60,237 nt of DNA from Chromatiales bacterium (lineage in GTDB: Bacteria; Pseudomonadota; Gammaproteobacteria; Chromatiales; Chromatiaceae): the NCBI GenBank assembly GCA_022360905.1, contig JAKSBX010000120.1:1-60237 (forward strand), written 5' to 3'. The notes under the pieces are model-generated. The model saw only the letters and a program-made list of their open reading frames with translations, was not told the DNA's origin and searched no databases. A program made the translations under genes and the position numbers. Each line of letters starts with the position of its first letter. Within the stretch, counting starts at the first letter, position 1. Shown piece after piece: positions 9,734-19,895 of the stretch.

Positions 9734-9935
9734 GTTTCTGTGTTCCCGGACAATGAGTTATGAAGAAAACCGCTCATAATTGTCCCGATTTCCGTGCCAG
9801 GGGATCGTTTTTGCGGTGTCTGTATGAGATGAATGTAATTCTGCAAGATCAGCGCGGTTTTGTCCAGTTTCAATGCAGAACTTATCAAGATCGTTACAAT
9901 TTATCGGTGTGCAATAGAGCGGCTCAAGCCCCTCA

Positions 9936-9974
9936 AAGCCCAGATGCACCCTGATGGTGCAACTTTCTGGGCTT
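9936..9974 (-). terminator. Probable terminator of cutA-dsbD
   Basis: A two-part hairpin begins about 10 bases past the dsbD stop. The outer stem is 9 base pairs (arms 9936-9944 and 9966-9974), the inner stem is 6 base pairs (TGCACC/GGTGCA) with a 5-base loop. On the minus strand it is followed by only a short T run, so termination efficiency is uncertain. Confidence 0.6.
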
Positions 9975-9983
9975 GGAATCCTG

Positions 9984-12278
9984 TTACTTTATCGCCTGTT
10001 GCGCATGTTCAGCGAAGGCATCAGCCGGTTTGAATCCGACTACCCGGTAGGCTTTACGCTCCTGGCCGTCCGCACCATAGAAAATGATCGCTGGAGGTCC
10101 GGGCAGGCCGAAGTGCCCCTGCAGCAGTGCCTGGTCGATATCATCGTTGGCGGTGACGTCAGCCTGCAGCAGGACGGTATTGCTGAGTGCAGCGATCACC
10201 CCGGCATCGGTGAAGGTGTACTTTTCCATCTCCTTGCATGAGACACACCAATCGGCATAGAAATCGAGCATCACCGATTTTCCGGCTGCTGAAGCGGAGG
10301 CCACTTCCTGCTCCAAGTCCTGCAGGCTCTTGATGCGCTTGAAGACCAGCTCCTGATGTGCGGATCCTGAACCGCCGCCGACGGCTAATCCGCGCAGTGG
10401 CTGCAGGGTGTCTTTGCCGCCGGCCGCGGCGCCGACCAGCATCAAGGTGCCGTAGACGAGAAACACCACGCCCAGACCTTTCCATAGTTTCTGCCAGCCG
10501 CTGGCCTCGATCTGAAGGTTACGCAGTGCTCCCATATAGACCGCTGAAATGATCAGCAGAATACCCCACAGTAGCATCGCCACCTCGGCCGGGATGATGC
10601 GTTCGAGCATGACGATCGCAACGCCCAGCAGGGCCACGCCGAAAACCGCTTTGACCGCATCCATCCAACTACCCGCCCTGGGCAGCAGCTTGCCTGCCGA
10701 AGTACCGATGGCAATCAATGGTGCGCCCATACCCATACTGAGGGCGAACAGTGCCAGGCCACCCAGCAAGGCGTCACCGGTCTGGCCGATGTAGATCAGT
10801 GCGCCGGCCAGCGGCGGGGCCACACAGGGGCCGACGATCAGGGCGGAGAGAAAGCCCATGATGGCAACTCCGGCAAGGGAGCCTCCCTGCTGCTTGTTGC
10901 TGACTTCTGTCAGCCGGCTCTGCAGACTGCTGGGCAGTTGCAGATCGTAAAAGCCGAACATCGACAGGGCGAGCAGCACAAACACCAGGGCGAAGGAGGA
11001 GAGGATCCAGGGGTTCTGAAAATAGGCCTGAAGATTCTCCCCGAACACTCCTGCCAGGACGCCGGCAATGGTGTAGGTGATCGCCATCGCCAGGACATAG
11101 ACCAGCGAGAGCACAAATGCCTTGCGGGTGGTGATTTGATCTCCGTGTCCGGCGATGATGCCGGAGAGAATTGGAATCATCGGGAAGATACAGGGGGTGA
11201 AGGCCAGGCCCAGACCCAGCAGAAAGAAGATGCCGACGATCACCAGGGTCGAGCCGCCTTTCAGGGTGTTGGCGATCTCGTCTGTCTCAGACTGGAGTTG
11301 TTGGGGGGCTGCAGCGGAAGTATTGACCGCTACGGCCGTTGACTCCTCCGCCTGGGCCTCGGAGATGCCGGGCAGGTTGAGGGTGAACTGTTTGGTGATC
11401 GGCGGATAGCAGACGCCGATCTCGGCGCAGCCCTGATATTTGGCTTCAAGAACCACCTCGCCCGGATCTGTACTGCTTCTTACCAATGGTACATTCAGCG
11501 CCACCTGATCGTGGTAGACCGCCACATCCCCGATGGTGCCATCGGGGCGGACCGAGTCCTGTTTGATCTCCGCCTGCGGTAACTCATACTGACCCAGCAC
11601 GGCAGTCTGATTGTCCGCCAGGGAGAGTTTGATCTTGTCCTGATAGAGATAGGTGCCCTCGGCAATGGCCCAGTCGAGCTGTAGGTGGGTGCCATCCTCG
11701 ACTCTTGCGCTCAGTTGGTAGGCCTGGTCCGGTTCAAGCAGTTCATCCTCTCCACCGCTGTCAAACAGGGGAGCGCTATCATTCAGGGCCAGGCTTGGGA
11801 TGGTGCTCTCTGCAGCGGCGCTCTCCACCGGCATCGGTAACAGTGCCAGACGAACTTCCTGCATGTGTGGAGGAAAGCAGATGCCCTGGTCTGCGCAGCC
11901 TTGGGAGCGTGCTTTCAGCAGCAGGGTCTCAGGTGAACCCTGGATGCGTTTGAGTGGAATTTCGGCAACCGCTTTATCGCGGTAGATGGCTACCTCGCCA
12001 AAGAACTCGTCCTGTTTGATCTTCGCTTTCGAGAGGCTGGGGTCGCCCAGTTCGATACCGATCGCTTCCGTATCGAAATGGATCTTGTCCCGGTACATGT
12101 AGTAGCCGTCGGCGATGCGCCATTCGACTTTGAGCGTATCGGCTGTGACGGTCTGCCCGGATATCTGGAACGCCTGATCCGGCATCAGCAGCTCATCTTC
12201 GTTCCACTCGGCCAGGGTTGTCCCAGCCAGCCCTGCCAGTAACAGGACCAGGACGATCAAATTGATTGGTTTGTGCAT
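9984..12278 (-). CDS. dsbD: Thiol:disulfide interchange protein DsbD with duplicated N-terminal domain
   Basis: DsbD moves electrons from cytoplasmic thioredoxin across the inner membrane to periplasmic DsbC/DsbE-type partners. The 764-residue protein is about 200 longer than E. coli DsbD (565). After a signal peptide (about 1-23) it has two successive nDsbD immunoglobulin-like domains, about residues 28-150 and 180-310. Each has its own redox pair: QGCADQGICFPP and QGCAEIGVCYPP. The eight-helix membrane domain follows (FTPCIFPMIPILSG and VGPCVAPPLAG), then a C-terminal thioredoxin domain with ADWCVSCKEME. The SD GGTGGAGAG precedes the ATG, which overlaps the end of cutA by 22 bases; cutA-dsbD linkage is typical of gammaproteobacteria. 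Confidence 0.95.
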   Translation of the reverse strand: MHKPINLIVLVLLLAGLAGTTLAEWNEDELLMPDQAFQISGQTVTADTLKVEWRIADGYYMYRDKIHFDTEAIGIELGDPSLSKAKIKQDEFFGEVAIYRDKAVAEIPLKRIQGSPETLLLKARSQGCADQGICFPPHMQEVRLALLPMPVESAAAESTIPSLALNDSAPLFDSGGEDELLEPDQAYQLSARVEDGTHLQLDWAIAEGTYLYQDKIKLSLADNQTAVLGQYELPQAEIKQDSVRPDGTIGDVAVYHDQVALNVPLVRSSTDPGEVVLEAKYQGCAEIGVCYPPITKQFTLNLPGISEAQAEESTAVAVNTSAAAPQQLQSETDEIANTLKGGSTLVIVGIFFLLGLGLAFTPCIFPMIPILSGIIAGHGDQITTRKAFVLSLVYVLAMAITYTIAGVLAGVFGENLQAYFQNPWILSSFALVFVLLALSMFGFYDLQLPSSLQSRLTEVSNKQQGGSLAGVAIMGFLSALIVGPCVAPPLAGALIYIGQTGDALLGGLALFALSMGMGAPLIAIGTSAGKLLPRAGSWMDAVKAVFGVALLGVAIVMLERIIPAEVAMLLWGILLIISAVYMGALRNLQIEASGWQKLWKGLGVVFLVYGTLMLVGAAAGGKDTLQPLRGLAVGGGSGSAHQELVFKRIKSLQDLEQEVASASAAGKSVMLDFYADWCVSCKEMEKYTFTDAGVIAALSNTVLLQADVTANDDIDQALLQGHFGLPGPPAIIFYGADGQERKAYRVVGFKPADAFAEHAQQAIK

Positions 12279-12586
12279 CTCTCCACCCAGTTTATATAGT
12301 CATCCAGCCCCTGTTCTACAGGGACTGCAATGATTTCCGGAAGTTCATAGGGATGTTCCGCCCGGAGTGCCGACTCACAGGCCTGGTAGCGATCCTTTGT
12401 GGTTTTTATGAGTAACAGGATTTCGTCGGACTGCTCGGTTTTTCCCTGCCACCGATAGATCGAGGTAATCGGTGCAGAGAGATTGACGCAGGCGGCCAGT
12501 CCCTGTTCTACCAGCACTCCGGCAAGACGTTCGGCAGTGCCACGGTCGGGGACGGTACAGAGCATCAGCAGGAGTGAGGTCGGCAT
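12257..12586 (-). CDS. cutA: Divalent-cation tolerance protein CutA
   Basis: A small trimeric cytoplasmic protein of the CutA1 family, historically linked to copper tolerance; its precise role is unsettled. The 109 residues include the family motifs CTVPDRGTAERLA, the LAACVNLSAPITSIYRWQGK core, and HPYELPEIIAVPVEQG with DDYINWV near the end. Overlaps dsbD by 22 bases in another frame, as in E. coli, where cutA adjoins dsbD. Confidence 0.95.
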   Translation of the reverse strand: MPTSLLLMLCTVPDRGTAERLAGVLVEQGLAACVNLSAPITSIYRWQGKTEQSDEILLLIKTTKDRYQACESALRAEHPYELPEIIAVPVEQGLDDYINWVERCTNQSI

Positions 12587-12775
12587 GCGCGGAAAAATAC
12601 ACTATCCGGCCTCAGCAAGCAAAGAGAAACAGCGGCTGCGGATTTTCTCGCTGTTGCGGTAAACCCTTGTGTATTTTAGGGGAAATGGCGTGATTTCGTC
12701 GGTGGAAGTCGGGCAGGCATTGAGGGTGGTCCGGCTGCTCGGCTCATGGTTTGCCTGACAGATCGTTAACGCATC

Positions 12776-12799
12776 AGCGACCGGCCTCAGCCGGTCGCT
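12776..12799 (-). terminator. Perfect 10-bp hairpin after the CsgG-like gene
   Basis: AGCGACCGGC and GCCGGTCGCT flank a 4-base loop, 21 bases past the stop of the minus-strand lipoprotein gene. The stem is GC-rich and perfect, but no T-run follows on either strand, so it may be a terminator aided by Rho or an RNA-stabilising 3' hairpin. Confidence 0.5.
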
Positions 12800-12820
12800 G
12801 TGCAACTCGATCGATCTGTT

Positions 12821-13666
12821 TTATTCGCTGACTTTCAAGCGTCCGCCCTTACCCAGACCGCCTTTGACGGTTTGAGCCTTATAGTTACGCAAGGCTTTGA
12901 CCATCTGGTTGTATGAATCGGCGAAAGCGGCGGTAACCACCTTACCTTCCGGGGTGTCGGTAAAGCCCTTGACGCTACCCCATCCGCCGCCGCCGAAGAG
13001 GCCGCCCCAGAGATTGAAGTCAAAGTTCTGGGCATTACCCACGGCCGCTGAGACCTGAACCCCTGAACGGTTGTCGATCAGCAGCAGGGTGGTGGCCGCC
13101 TCATTGGATTTCACTCCGCCGGCAAGCCGTCCGAGTCGATAGTTGCCGAGCAGGCCGCCGACAGTGGCACCGAGACCACCCGTGCCCTTTTCAGAAAACT
13201 GAATGCTGGGATTCATGGTGTAGTCGGCAGCGACCATCTGTCCCTTGCCGAAATTACTCCCCTGGCGCATCTCGCCAGACTGCATCAGCGCCCGCTCCTG
13301 CATCATATTGTTCATCGCACGACCCCGTTCCACGACCACAAAGCAGTTGGACTGCTGAATCATCATGCGCAGTACGGGCACGGTGGTGCCGAGGGTTGGA
13401 TAGCGTCTTCTGTAGGTGTACCACCAGGGGGCGGACTGATCCTCCACTACGGCCAGGGTACCGAGGGTCTCATCGCAGCTCTCCAGTTGGCTGTTGGCTC
13501 CGGCGGAGGTTTCACCGCCCGCAGCGCCGGTTACCGTATTACCTGAGGAGCCGCCCATGGTGGGCATGGTTCCGCCGCATCCGGTCAGTCCGATTAGTGC
13601 GGCAACCGTAACCCAGGTTGCTGTTTTGAAAGAAGTTAATAATGTGTTCTGGAATCGCATACTCAT
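12821..13666 (-). CDS. CsgG/HfaB-like outer-membrane lipoprotein
   Basis: A 281-residue predicted lipoprotein. The N-terminus has a positively charged stretch, a hydrophobic core and the lipobox LTGC (cysteine at about residue 30), followed by a G/T/S-rich linker. The body resembles the CsgG/HfaB fold: VLRMMIQQSNCFVVVERGR is the typical strand-helix segment near the start, and the segment AADYTMNPSIQFSEKG and a glycine-rich stretch follow. CsgG itself is the curli export pore, but no curli subunit or csgE/F lies nearby. An orphan pore-like or envelope-stress lipoprotein is the safest description. An SD AGGGGAATAG precedes the ATG. Confidence 0.7.
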   Translation of the reverse strand: MSMRFQNTLLTSFKTATWVTVAALIGLTGCGGTMPTMGGSSGNTVTGAAGGETSAGANSQLESCDETLGTLAVVEDQSAPWWYTYRRRYPTLGTTVPVLRMMIQQSNCFVVVERGRAMNNMMQERALMQSGEMRQGSNFGKGQMVAADYTMNPSIQFSEKGTGGLGATVGGLLGNYRLGRLAGGVKSNEAATTLLLIDNRSGVQVSAAVGNAQNFDFNLWGGLFGGGGWGSVKGFTDTPEGKVVTAAFADSYNQMVKALRNYKAQTVKGGLGKGGRLKVSE

Positions 13667-13778
13667 TCTATTCCCCTGTGAAGTCCCGTCTGTTTAAGGT
13701 ATAGCATCTCGTCGTATTATTTAGTGCGAAATTTACGCTTGCTTGTGTGACTTATTACGGCGGCGTAAGCTCTGCCCT

Positions 13779-14228
13779 ATGAATCCTCTGTTACTTGTTT
13801 TGTTGTTATTTGTCGGCATCCCCCTTGTCGAACTCTATTTTCTGATCAAGGTGGGTGGACAGATCGGTGTGTTCTCCACGCTGTTTCTTACCCTGTTTAC
13901 TGCGGTGCTGGGTGGCTGGATGGTCCGTGCCCAGGGTGTTTCCACCTTCGGCAGGGTACGGGAAGCCATGGATCGTGGCGAGGTGCCGGCCATCGATATG
14001 ATGGAAGGTGCGGTACTGCTGGTCTGTGGGTTCTTACTGCTGCTGCCTGGGTTTGTTACCGATATCGTAGGCTTCATCTTCCTCATTCCTTGGGTCAGAC
14101 GTTGGCTGTTGACCGTCGGCCTACAGAGTAGTGGAGTCATGCGCCCGATGCAATCGAACCGGCATGAGCCGCAGAGCGGGGAGCAGAAGCGGGTGATCGA
14201 GGGAGAGTTCCGGCGCGAGGATGATTAA
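13779..14228 (+). CDS. fxsA: FxsA family membrane protein
   Basis: A 149-residue cytoplasmic membrane protein of the FxsA family, whose E. coli member suppresses F-exclusion of phage T7. The family pattern is clear: an N-terminal segment PLLLVLLLFVGIPLVELYFL, then GGWMVRAQG, a cytoplasmic loop, and LLLLPGFVTDIVGFIFLIP, with a polar C-terminal tail. I chose the ATG at 13779 (MNPLLLV), since an upstream TTG at 13743 adds only unconserved basic residues. Divergent from the CsgG-like gene; groESL and fxsA are often neighbours in E. coli and relatives, here separated by ppk2. Confidence 0.88.
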   Translation: MNPLLLVLLLFVGIPLVELYFLIKVGGQIGVFSTLFLTLFTAVLGGWMVRAQGVSTFGRVREAMDRGEVPAIDMMEGAVLLVCGFLLLLPGFVTDIVGFIFLIPWVRRWLLTVGLQSSGVMRPMQSNRHEPQSGEQKRVIEGEFRREDD

Positions 14229-14283
14229 ATGCCGGCGGTTATTGGTAGGGCTAGGCTCTAATGGCGCTTACTTAAGAGAATAA

Positions 14284-14362
14284 GCCGCCAGTGAACGCAA
14301 ATCACCGCAAAATGCCGCGAATAATTTTCACATTGAGCCCTCGGTTTGCGTTCATTGGCGGC
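14284..14362. repeat. 18-base inverted repeat, intergenic
   Basis: Arms 14284-14301 and 14345-14362 are reverse complements with one mismatch and 43 bases between them. Outside them, ATGGCGCTTAC (14261) and ATGGCACTTAC (14371) form a near-identical direct repeat. Together with the next palindrome these fill the fxsA-ppk2 gap, which has no gene. Confidence 0.55.
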
Positions 14363-14424
14363 AGGCCCGAATGGCACTTACATAAGCACCAAGACATACA
14401 TCGCATCCAGTGTATCAAAGGGTT

Positions 14425-14491
14425 TTTGGTGGGGCAGGGCCCCACCCTCCACTCTGTATTCAACAGTAGGGTGGGGCCCTGCCCCACCAAA
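14425..14491. repeat. Nested perfect palindrome between convergent genes
   Basis: Two 24-base arms (14425-14448 and 14468-14491) are exact reverse complements around a 19-base spacer. Each arm is itself a small hairpin, GGTGGGGC-AGG-GCCCCACC or its complement, so the element can fold as one long stem or as paired hairpins. It lies between the convergent fxsA and ppk2 genes and could terminate both. The nested form also resembles REP/BIME or MITE-like repeats. Confidence 0.7.
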
Positions 14492-14577
14492 TACTGGTTA
14501 AGTCAGTGCCATTCGCGGCAGGCACCACTAATCTCGACCAGGCATCTCTGGGATGCCTGGCCGGTAGCTTGAAGGGG

Positions 14578-15402
14578 TTAGGGGTAGACATCCGGTACGA
14601 AGGTCTGATCGGTGATCGGTGGTCTGACGTAGCCGGTGTTTTCCGTGCGGTGAGGCAGTTCGATCGATTCAGGTGTCAGGTCCTCATAGGGAATCTGACC
14701 CAGCAGATGGGCGATACAGTTCAGCCGGGCATGCTTTTTGACGTCCGAATGGACCACGTACCAGGGTGCCTGCTTGATGTCGGTATGGGCGAACATCTCA
14801 TCTTTGGCCCTTGAGTACTCCACCCAGCGGGAGCGAGACTCCAGATCCATCGGGCTCAGTTTCCAGCGTTTATGGGGCTCTTCCAGGCGGCTCTGGAAAC
14901 GGCGCTCCTGCTCTTCGTCTGAGACGGAAAACCAATATTTAATCAGGATGATGCCGGAGCGTACCAGCATCCGCTCGAATTCAGGGCAGGAGCGCATGAA
15001 CTCCTGATACTCGTCCTCGGTACAAAACCCCATCACCTTTTCGACGCCGGCACGGTTGTACCAGCTACGATCGAACAGCACCATTTCGCCGGCCGCTGGC
15101 AGGTGGGGCACATAGCGTTGAAAGTACCATTGGGTCTGCTCCCGTTCGGTGGGGGCCGGCAAAGCGACAACCCGGCAGATACGAGGATTCAGGTGCTGGT
15201 TGATGCGCTTGATCACGCCACCCTTGCCGGCGGCATCGCGACCTTCGAATATGACAACCACCTTCAAGCCCTGGTGTTTAATCCACTCCTGTAGTTTGAC
15301 CAATTCCAATTGAAGCTTGAAAAGCTCTTTCTCATAGACTTTGTTGTCGATCTTCTTTGGCTTTTTACTTTTCTCTTTTTTCTCTGGCTTAGCTTCTGCC
15401 AT
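14578..15402 (-). CDS. ppk2: Polyphosphate kinase 2 family protein
   Basis: PPK2 enzymes transfer phosphate between polyphosphate and nucleoside diphosphates (or monophosphates), usually making GTP or ATP from polyphosphate. The 274-residue single-domain form has Walker A GRDAAGKGGVIKR, the segment NPRICRVVALPAPTEREQTQ, the lid-region FDRSWYNRAGVEKVMGFC and the conserved ALSPMDLESRSRW-like stretch KLSPMDLESRSRWVEYSRAK. The ATG at 15402 is preceded by the SD GGGAG; a longer in-frame start at 15504 gives unconserved residues. The N-terminus is very lysine-rich (about residues 4-18), as in other members. Confidence 0.93.
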   Translation of the reverse strand: MAEAKPEKKEKSKKPKKIDNKVYEKELFKLQLELVKLQEWIKHQGLKVVVIFEGRDAAGKGGVIKRINQHLNPRICRVVALPAPTEREQTQWYFQRYVPHLPAAGEMVLFDRSWYNRAGVEKVMGFCTEDEYQEFMRSCPEFERMLVRSGIILIKYWFSVSDEEQERRFQSRLEEPHKRWKLSPMDLESRSRWVEYSRAKDEMFAHTDIKQAPWYVVHSDVKKHARLNCIAHLLGQIPYEDLTPESIELPHRTENTGYVRPPITDQTFVPDVYP

Positions 15403-15633
15403 GGTGATCTCCCGGAGTATGGCTAATGAGTTGCACTGCACTGAATGGTAATACGGGTTGAAGGTTTGGATGATGAAAATTTGCAAAATAGCGCGGCTGG
15501 CCATGGTGATCGGATCACGCCGGCTTACCTGGAATGGCCTCCCCTTATATTATGAAGCTCTCTATTATCACACAGAATAGCGGTAAATTAATTCAGAACT
15601 GAACTGCTCACATGAAAATATTTCCCGCTGGCC

Positions 15634-15661
15634 TTGACTCTCGGCGTTTTGCCTCTATTAT
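15634..15661 (+). promoter_or_regulatory. Probable groESL promoter
   Basis: TTGACT (15634-15639) and TATTAT (15656-15661) form a sigma70-like pair with a 16-base spacer, directly upstream of the CIRCE element. The sequence CCTTGACTC could also be read as a sigma32 -35 box, but no good sigma32 -10 follows. The start point would fall inside CIRCE, which suits repression by HrcA. Confidence 0.55.
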
Positions 15662-15687
15662 TAGCACTCAGTAAAGGCGAGTGCTAA
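15661..15687 (+). promoter_or_regulatory. CIRCE operator (HrcA binding site)
   Basis: TTAGCACTC, nine bases, then GAGTGCTAA: an exact match to the CIRCE consensus. CIRCE is the binding site of the heat-shock repressor HrcA and is found upstream of groESL in many bacteria, though it is absent from enterobacteria. Its presence predicts an hrcA gene elsewhere in this genome. Confidence 0.95.
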
Positions 15688-15756
15688 CAAGCTTGCCCAC
15701 TGACAAATCAAATCATTCGATTAAAAAACACCAAATATAGCTAGGAGAAACAGTCG

Positions 15757-16047
15757 ATGAATATTCGTCCGCTGCACGATCGCGTAATCGTTCGTCGTAT
15801 GGAAGAAGAGCGCACCAGCCCGGGTGGCATCGTGCTCCCTGATGCAGCCACTGAGAAGCCCGTTGAGGGTGAAGTGCTGGCCGTGGGTAACGGCAAAGTA
15901 ACCGACAGCGGCGAGGCCCGTCCGCTGGATGTCAAAGTCGGAGACAGAGTCCTGTTCGGCAAATACTCCGGTACCGAAGTGAAAGTGGGTGGCGAGGAAG
16001 TCCTGGTCATGCGCGAAGAAGACATCATGGGTGTGATCGAGGGCTGA
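15757..16047 (+). CDS. groES: Co-chaperonin GroES
   Basis: The 96-residue heptameric lid of the GroEL cage. Start [18 protein letters not shown] is diagnostic; the mobile loop region [14 protein letters not shown] that contacts GroEL is intact, and the protein ends in DIMGVIEG. First gene of the operon, 72 bases before groEL, regulated by the CIRCE operator upstream. Confidence 0.99.
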   Translation: MNIRPLHDRVIVRRMEEERTSPGGIVLPDAATEKPVEGEVLAVGNGKVTDSGEARPLDVKVGDRVLFGKYSGTEVKVGGEEVLVMREEDIMGVIEG

Positions 16048-16116
16048 TCCCGTATCAGCAGTGACCCGATCAGGCAGAGCCTGATGACGAATCTCAACAT
16101 TTTCCAAGGAAATTAA

Positions 16117-17763
<1,647 letters not shown>

Positions 17764-17814
17764 CGCCTCTCATCTCTCTCAGGGCCGATTGAATCGGGCC
17801 CTGATCAGCCCCTC

Positions 17815-17848
17815 AAAACCCGCCTCCGCCAGGAGGCGGGTTTTTTTT
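17815..17848 (+). terminator. Rho-independent terminator of groESL
   Basis: A 9-base-pair GC-rich stem (CCCGCCTCC at 17819-17827 with GGAGGCGGG at 17832-17840), a 4-base loop and a run of eight T residues, 51 bases after the groEL stop. Preceding A residues extend the pairing into the T run. Confidence 0.95.
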
Positions 17849-17954
17849 GTGAACTCTGTTTGTAAAACTAAATAAATTCCAAATATTGCCGTTACCTCAG
17901 ATGGCTGAGTAAAAAACGCACAGGGATGCGCATTTTCCTGAGGTGTTTAGATAA

Positions 17955-19883
17955 ATGTTCCGCAATATTGGTATTTCAGCACGGTTTGTGATTGCTACCG
18001 TCGTCGCTGTAATGGTTGTTCTGGCTATTACTTTGTTCACCACATTCAATTTCATGGGTGGGATTCTGAGCAACTCTGAAAAGAATGAGATGAGTGAAAT
18101 CTACCAGAATGTGGTTTCCGGCATCGATTCAGAGGGTCGTTTGGCACGGGCGATGAGCGCCCTGGTGGCCGGAATTCCCGATGTTCAGGAGGCATTTGCC
18201 AACAAGGAACGGGAGCTTCTTCATGGCCTGTTCGTACCAGGTTTCGCCAAGCTGAAGCAAGAGTACGGTGTTCGCCAGTTTCAGTTTCATGAGCCGCCCG
18301 CCACCTCCTATTTGCGCGTCCACAAGCCGGCCAAGTTTGGCGATGATCTCTCCAGTTTTCGTCTCACCGTGGTGGAAGGCAACAACAGTAAAAAACCGAT
18401 TCAGGGATTGGAGGTTGGTGTTGCCGGTCTGGGTATTCGCGGCTTGGTGCCGGTCAGTCACCAGGGCCAGCATATCGGTACGGTTGAATTCGGGATGTCC
18501 TTTGGTCAGGCCTTTTTTGATGAGTTCGCCCAGATTCACGATGTGGATTTGGAACTCTACATCGACCGTAAGGGCAGTATGGATCGATTCGCCACCACCA
18601 TGGAGGGCAATGAGCTGATCGCCAAGGACCAATTGGGCCAGATCCTGGCGGGTGAAAGCCAGTATGGTCGGGGTGAGCTGAACGGTAAGCCGGTGGCTTT
18701 CTATGCCGCCAACGTCACCAACTATTCCGGTGATCCGATCGGTGTGCTGCTGGTGGCAAAAGATCGCTCCGAAGCGGCTGAGGCGGTTGCCAAGCTGACT
18801 TGGATACTGTTAGCCCTCGGGCTGGTATCGGTGGCGGTGATCGGCCTGCTGGTCTGGCTGATCAGTCGCGGTGTGGTGCAGCCGATCTGTGATGCCGCTC
18901 AGGCTATGGAGGGGATCGCCTCTGCGGAAGGGGATCTGACGGTACGTATGGATGAGACCGGTGAGGATGAGGTGGCCCGCCTCTCCAAGGGCTATAATCG
19001 CTTTGCGGATAAGACCGAGGGCATGGTCAAGAACGTCTCCAGCTCGGCCGGCAATCTGAGTGTGCAGATCGGTGAATTTGCCAATCTGGCCGAACATACC
19101 AACAGCGGTATCCGCAAGCAGCATGAGCAGACCACCCAGGTGGCCACGGCGATGACCGAGATGTCGGCGACGGTACACGAAGTGGCGCAGAATACCACCC
19201 AGACTGCCGAGGCAGCCCGTGAGGCGGATAATCAGGCAAACACCGGGCGTAAAGTGGTGCTGGATGTGACCAAGAGCATCGATCGTCTGGCGACCGATGT
19301 GGGCAAGGCAGTCGATACGGTGCAGGATGTGGCCCAGGACAGTGAGCGGATCGGTTCCGTGCTGGATGTTATCCGCGGTATCGCCGATCAGACCAACCTG
19401 CTGGCGCTCAATGCGGCCATCGAGGCGGCGCGTGCCGGTGAGCAGGGACGGGGGTTCGCCGTGGTGGCCGATGAGGTCCGCACTCTGGCAAAACGGACCC
19501 AGGATTCCACCGAAGAGATTCAGGAGATGATCGAGAGTCTGCAGTCCGGGGTGAATCAGACGGTAGCCGTCATGGAGACCAGTCAACAGCAGGCGGCTGA
19601 GAGTGTGGAGCAAGCTGGGCGGGCTCATCAGTCACTCGAGGAGATTACCCAGGTGATCGATTCAATCTCCAGCATGAGTGCACAGATCGCCACCGCGGCT
19701 GAAGAACAGAGTACGGTGGCTGAGGATATCAATCGCAACATCATCGAGATTACCCAGATTGCCGATCAGACAGCCACGGATTCCAATCGCAGCTACGAGG
19801 CCAGTTCAGAGATGTCTGCTGAAGTGGACAAGCTGAGTCGCTTGCTGGATCAGTTCAATATCGGTGATGGTCATGCCAAGTAG
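17955..19883 (+). CDS. Methyl-accepting chemotaxis protein with Cache sensor domain
   Basis: A 642-residue transmembrane chemoreceptor. Residues about 12-34 form the first membrane segment; a large periplasmic region (about 40-275) looks like a double-Cache ligand-binding domain; the second segment lies at about 280-300 ([19 protein letters not shown]). A HAMP domain and a cytoplasmic signalling coiled coil follow. The hairpin tip is highly conserved: [20 protein letters not shown] and [16 protein letters not shown]. The gene ends with TAG at 19881-19883. Reading on in the same frame gives a CZB zinc-sensing domain, so the natural protein may be longer; see the next entry. Confidence 0.93.
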   Translation: MFRNIGISARFVIATVVAVMVVLAITLFTTFNFMGGILSNSEKNEMSEIYQNVVSGIDSEGRLARAMSALVAGIPDVQEAFANKERELLHGLFVPGFAKLKQEYGVRQFQFHEPPATSYLRVHKPAKFGDDLSSFRLTVVEGNNSKKPIQGLEVGVAGLGIRGLVPVSHQGQHIGTVEFGMSFGQAFFDEFAQIHDVDLELYIDRKGSMDRFATTMEGNELIAKDQLGQILAGESQYGRGELNGKPVAFYAANVTNYSGDPIGVLLVAKDRSEAAEAVAKLTWILLALGLVSVAVIGLLVWLISRGVVQPICDAAQAMEGIASAEGDLTVRMDETGEDEVARLSKGYNRFADKTEGMVKNVSSSAGNLSVQIGEFANLAEHTNSGIRKQHEQTTQVATAMTEMSATVHEVAQNTTQTAEAAREADNQANTGRKVVLDVTKSIDRLATDVGKAVDTVQDVAQDSERIGSVLDVIRGIADQTNLLALNAAIEAARAGEQGRGFAVVADEVRTLAKRTQDSTEEIQEMIESLQSGVNQTVAVMETSQQQAAESVEQAGRAHQSLEEITQVIDSISSMSAQIATAAEEQSTVAEDINRNIIEITQIADQTATDSNRSYEASSEMSAEVDKLSRLLDQFNIGDGHAK

Positions 19884-19895
19884 CTGCAACAGGCG

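Larger units (their letters stand above)
14229..14577. other. 349-base intergenic region between fxsA and ppk2
   Basis: No open frame here looks coding. The gap consists mostly of the two inverted repeats described separately and a direct repeat of ATGGC(G/A)CTTAC. It is not a promoter region, because both flanking genes end here. Confidence 0.5.
15403..15756. other. 354-base divergent region between ppk2 and groES
   Basis: No gene seen. The right part contains the groES promoter and CIRCE operator described separately. The left part should hold the ppk2 promoter on the minus strand, but I cannot point to a clear -35/-10 pair. The groES start is preceded by the SD CTAGGAG at about 15741-15747. 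Confidence 0.5.

Noticed and set aside
9758-9949. Short frames on both strands between aroQ and dsbD
   Set aside because: They overlap each other and the dsbD terminator hairpin, and have no conserved-looking content.
12602-12805. 67-codon minus-strand frame between cutA and the CsgG-like gene
   Set aside because: Composition is not protein-like, there is no SD, and it covers a perfect hairpin.
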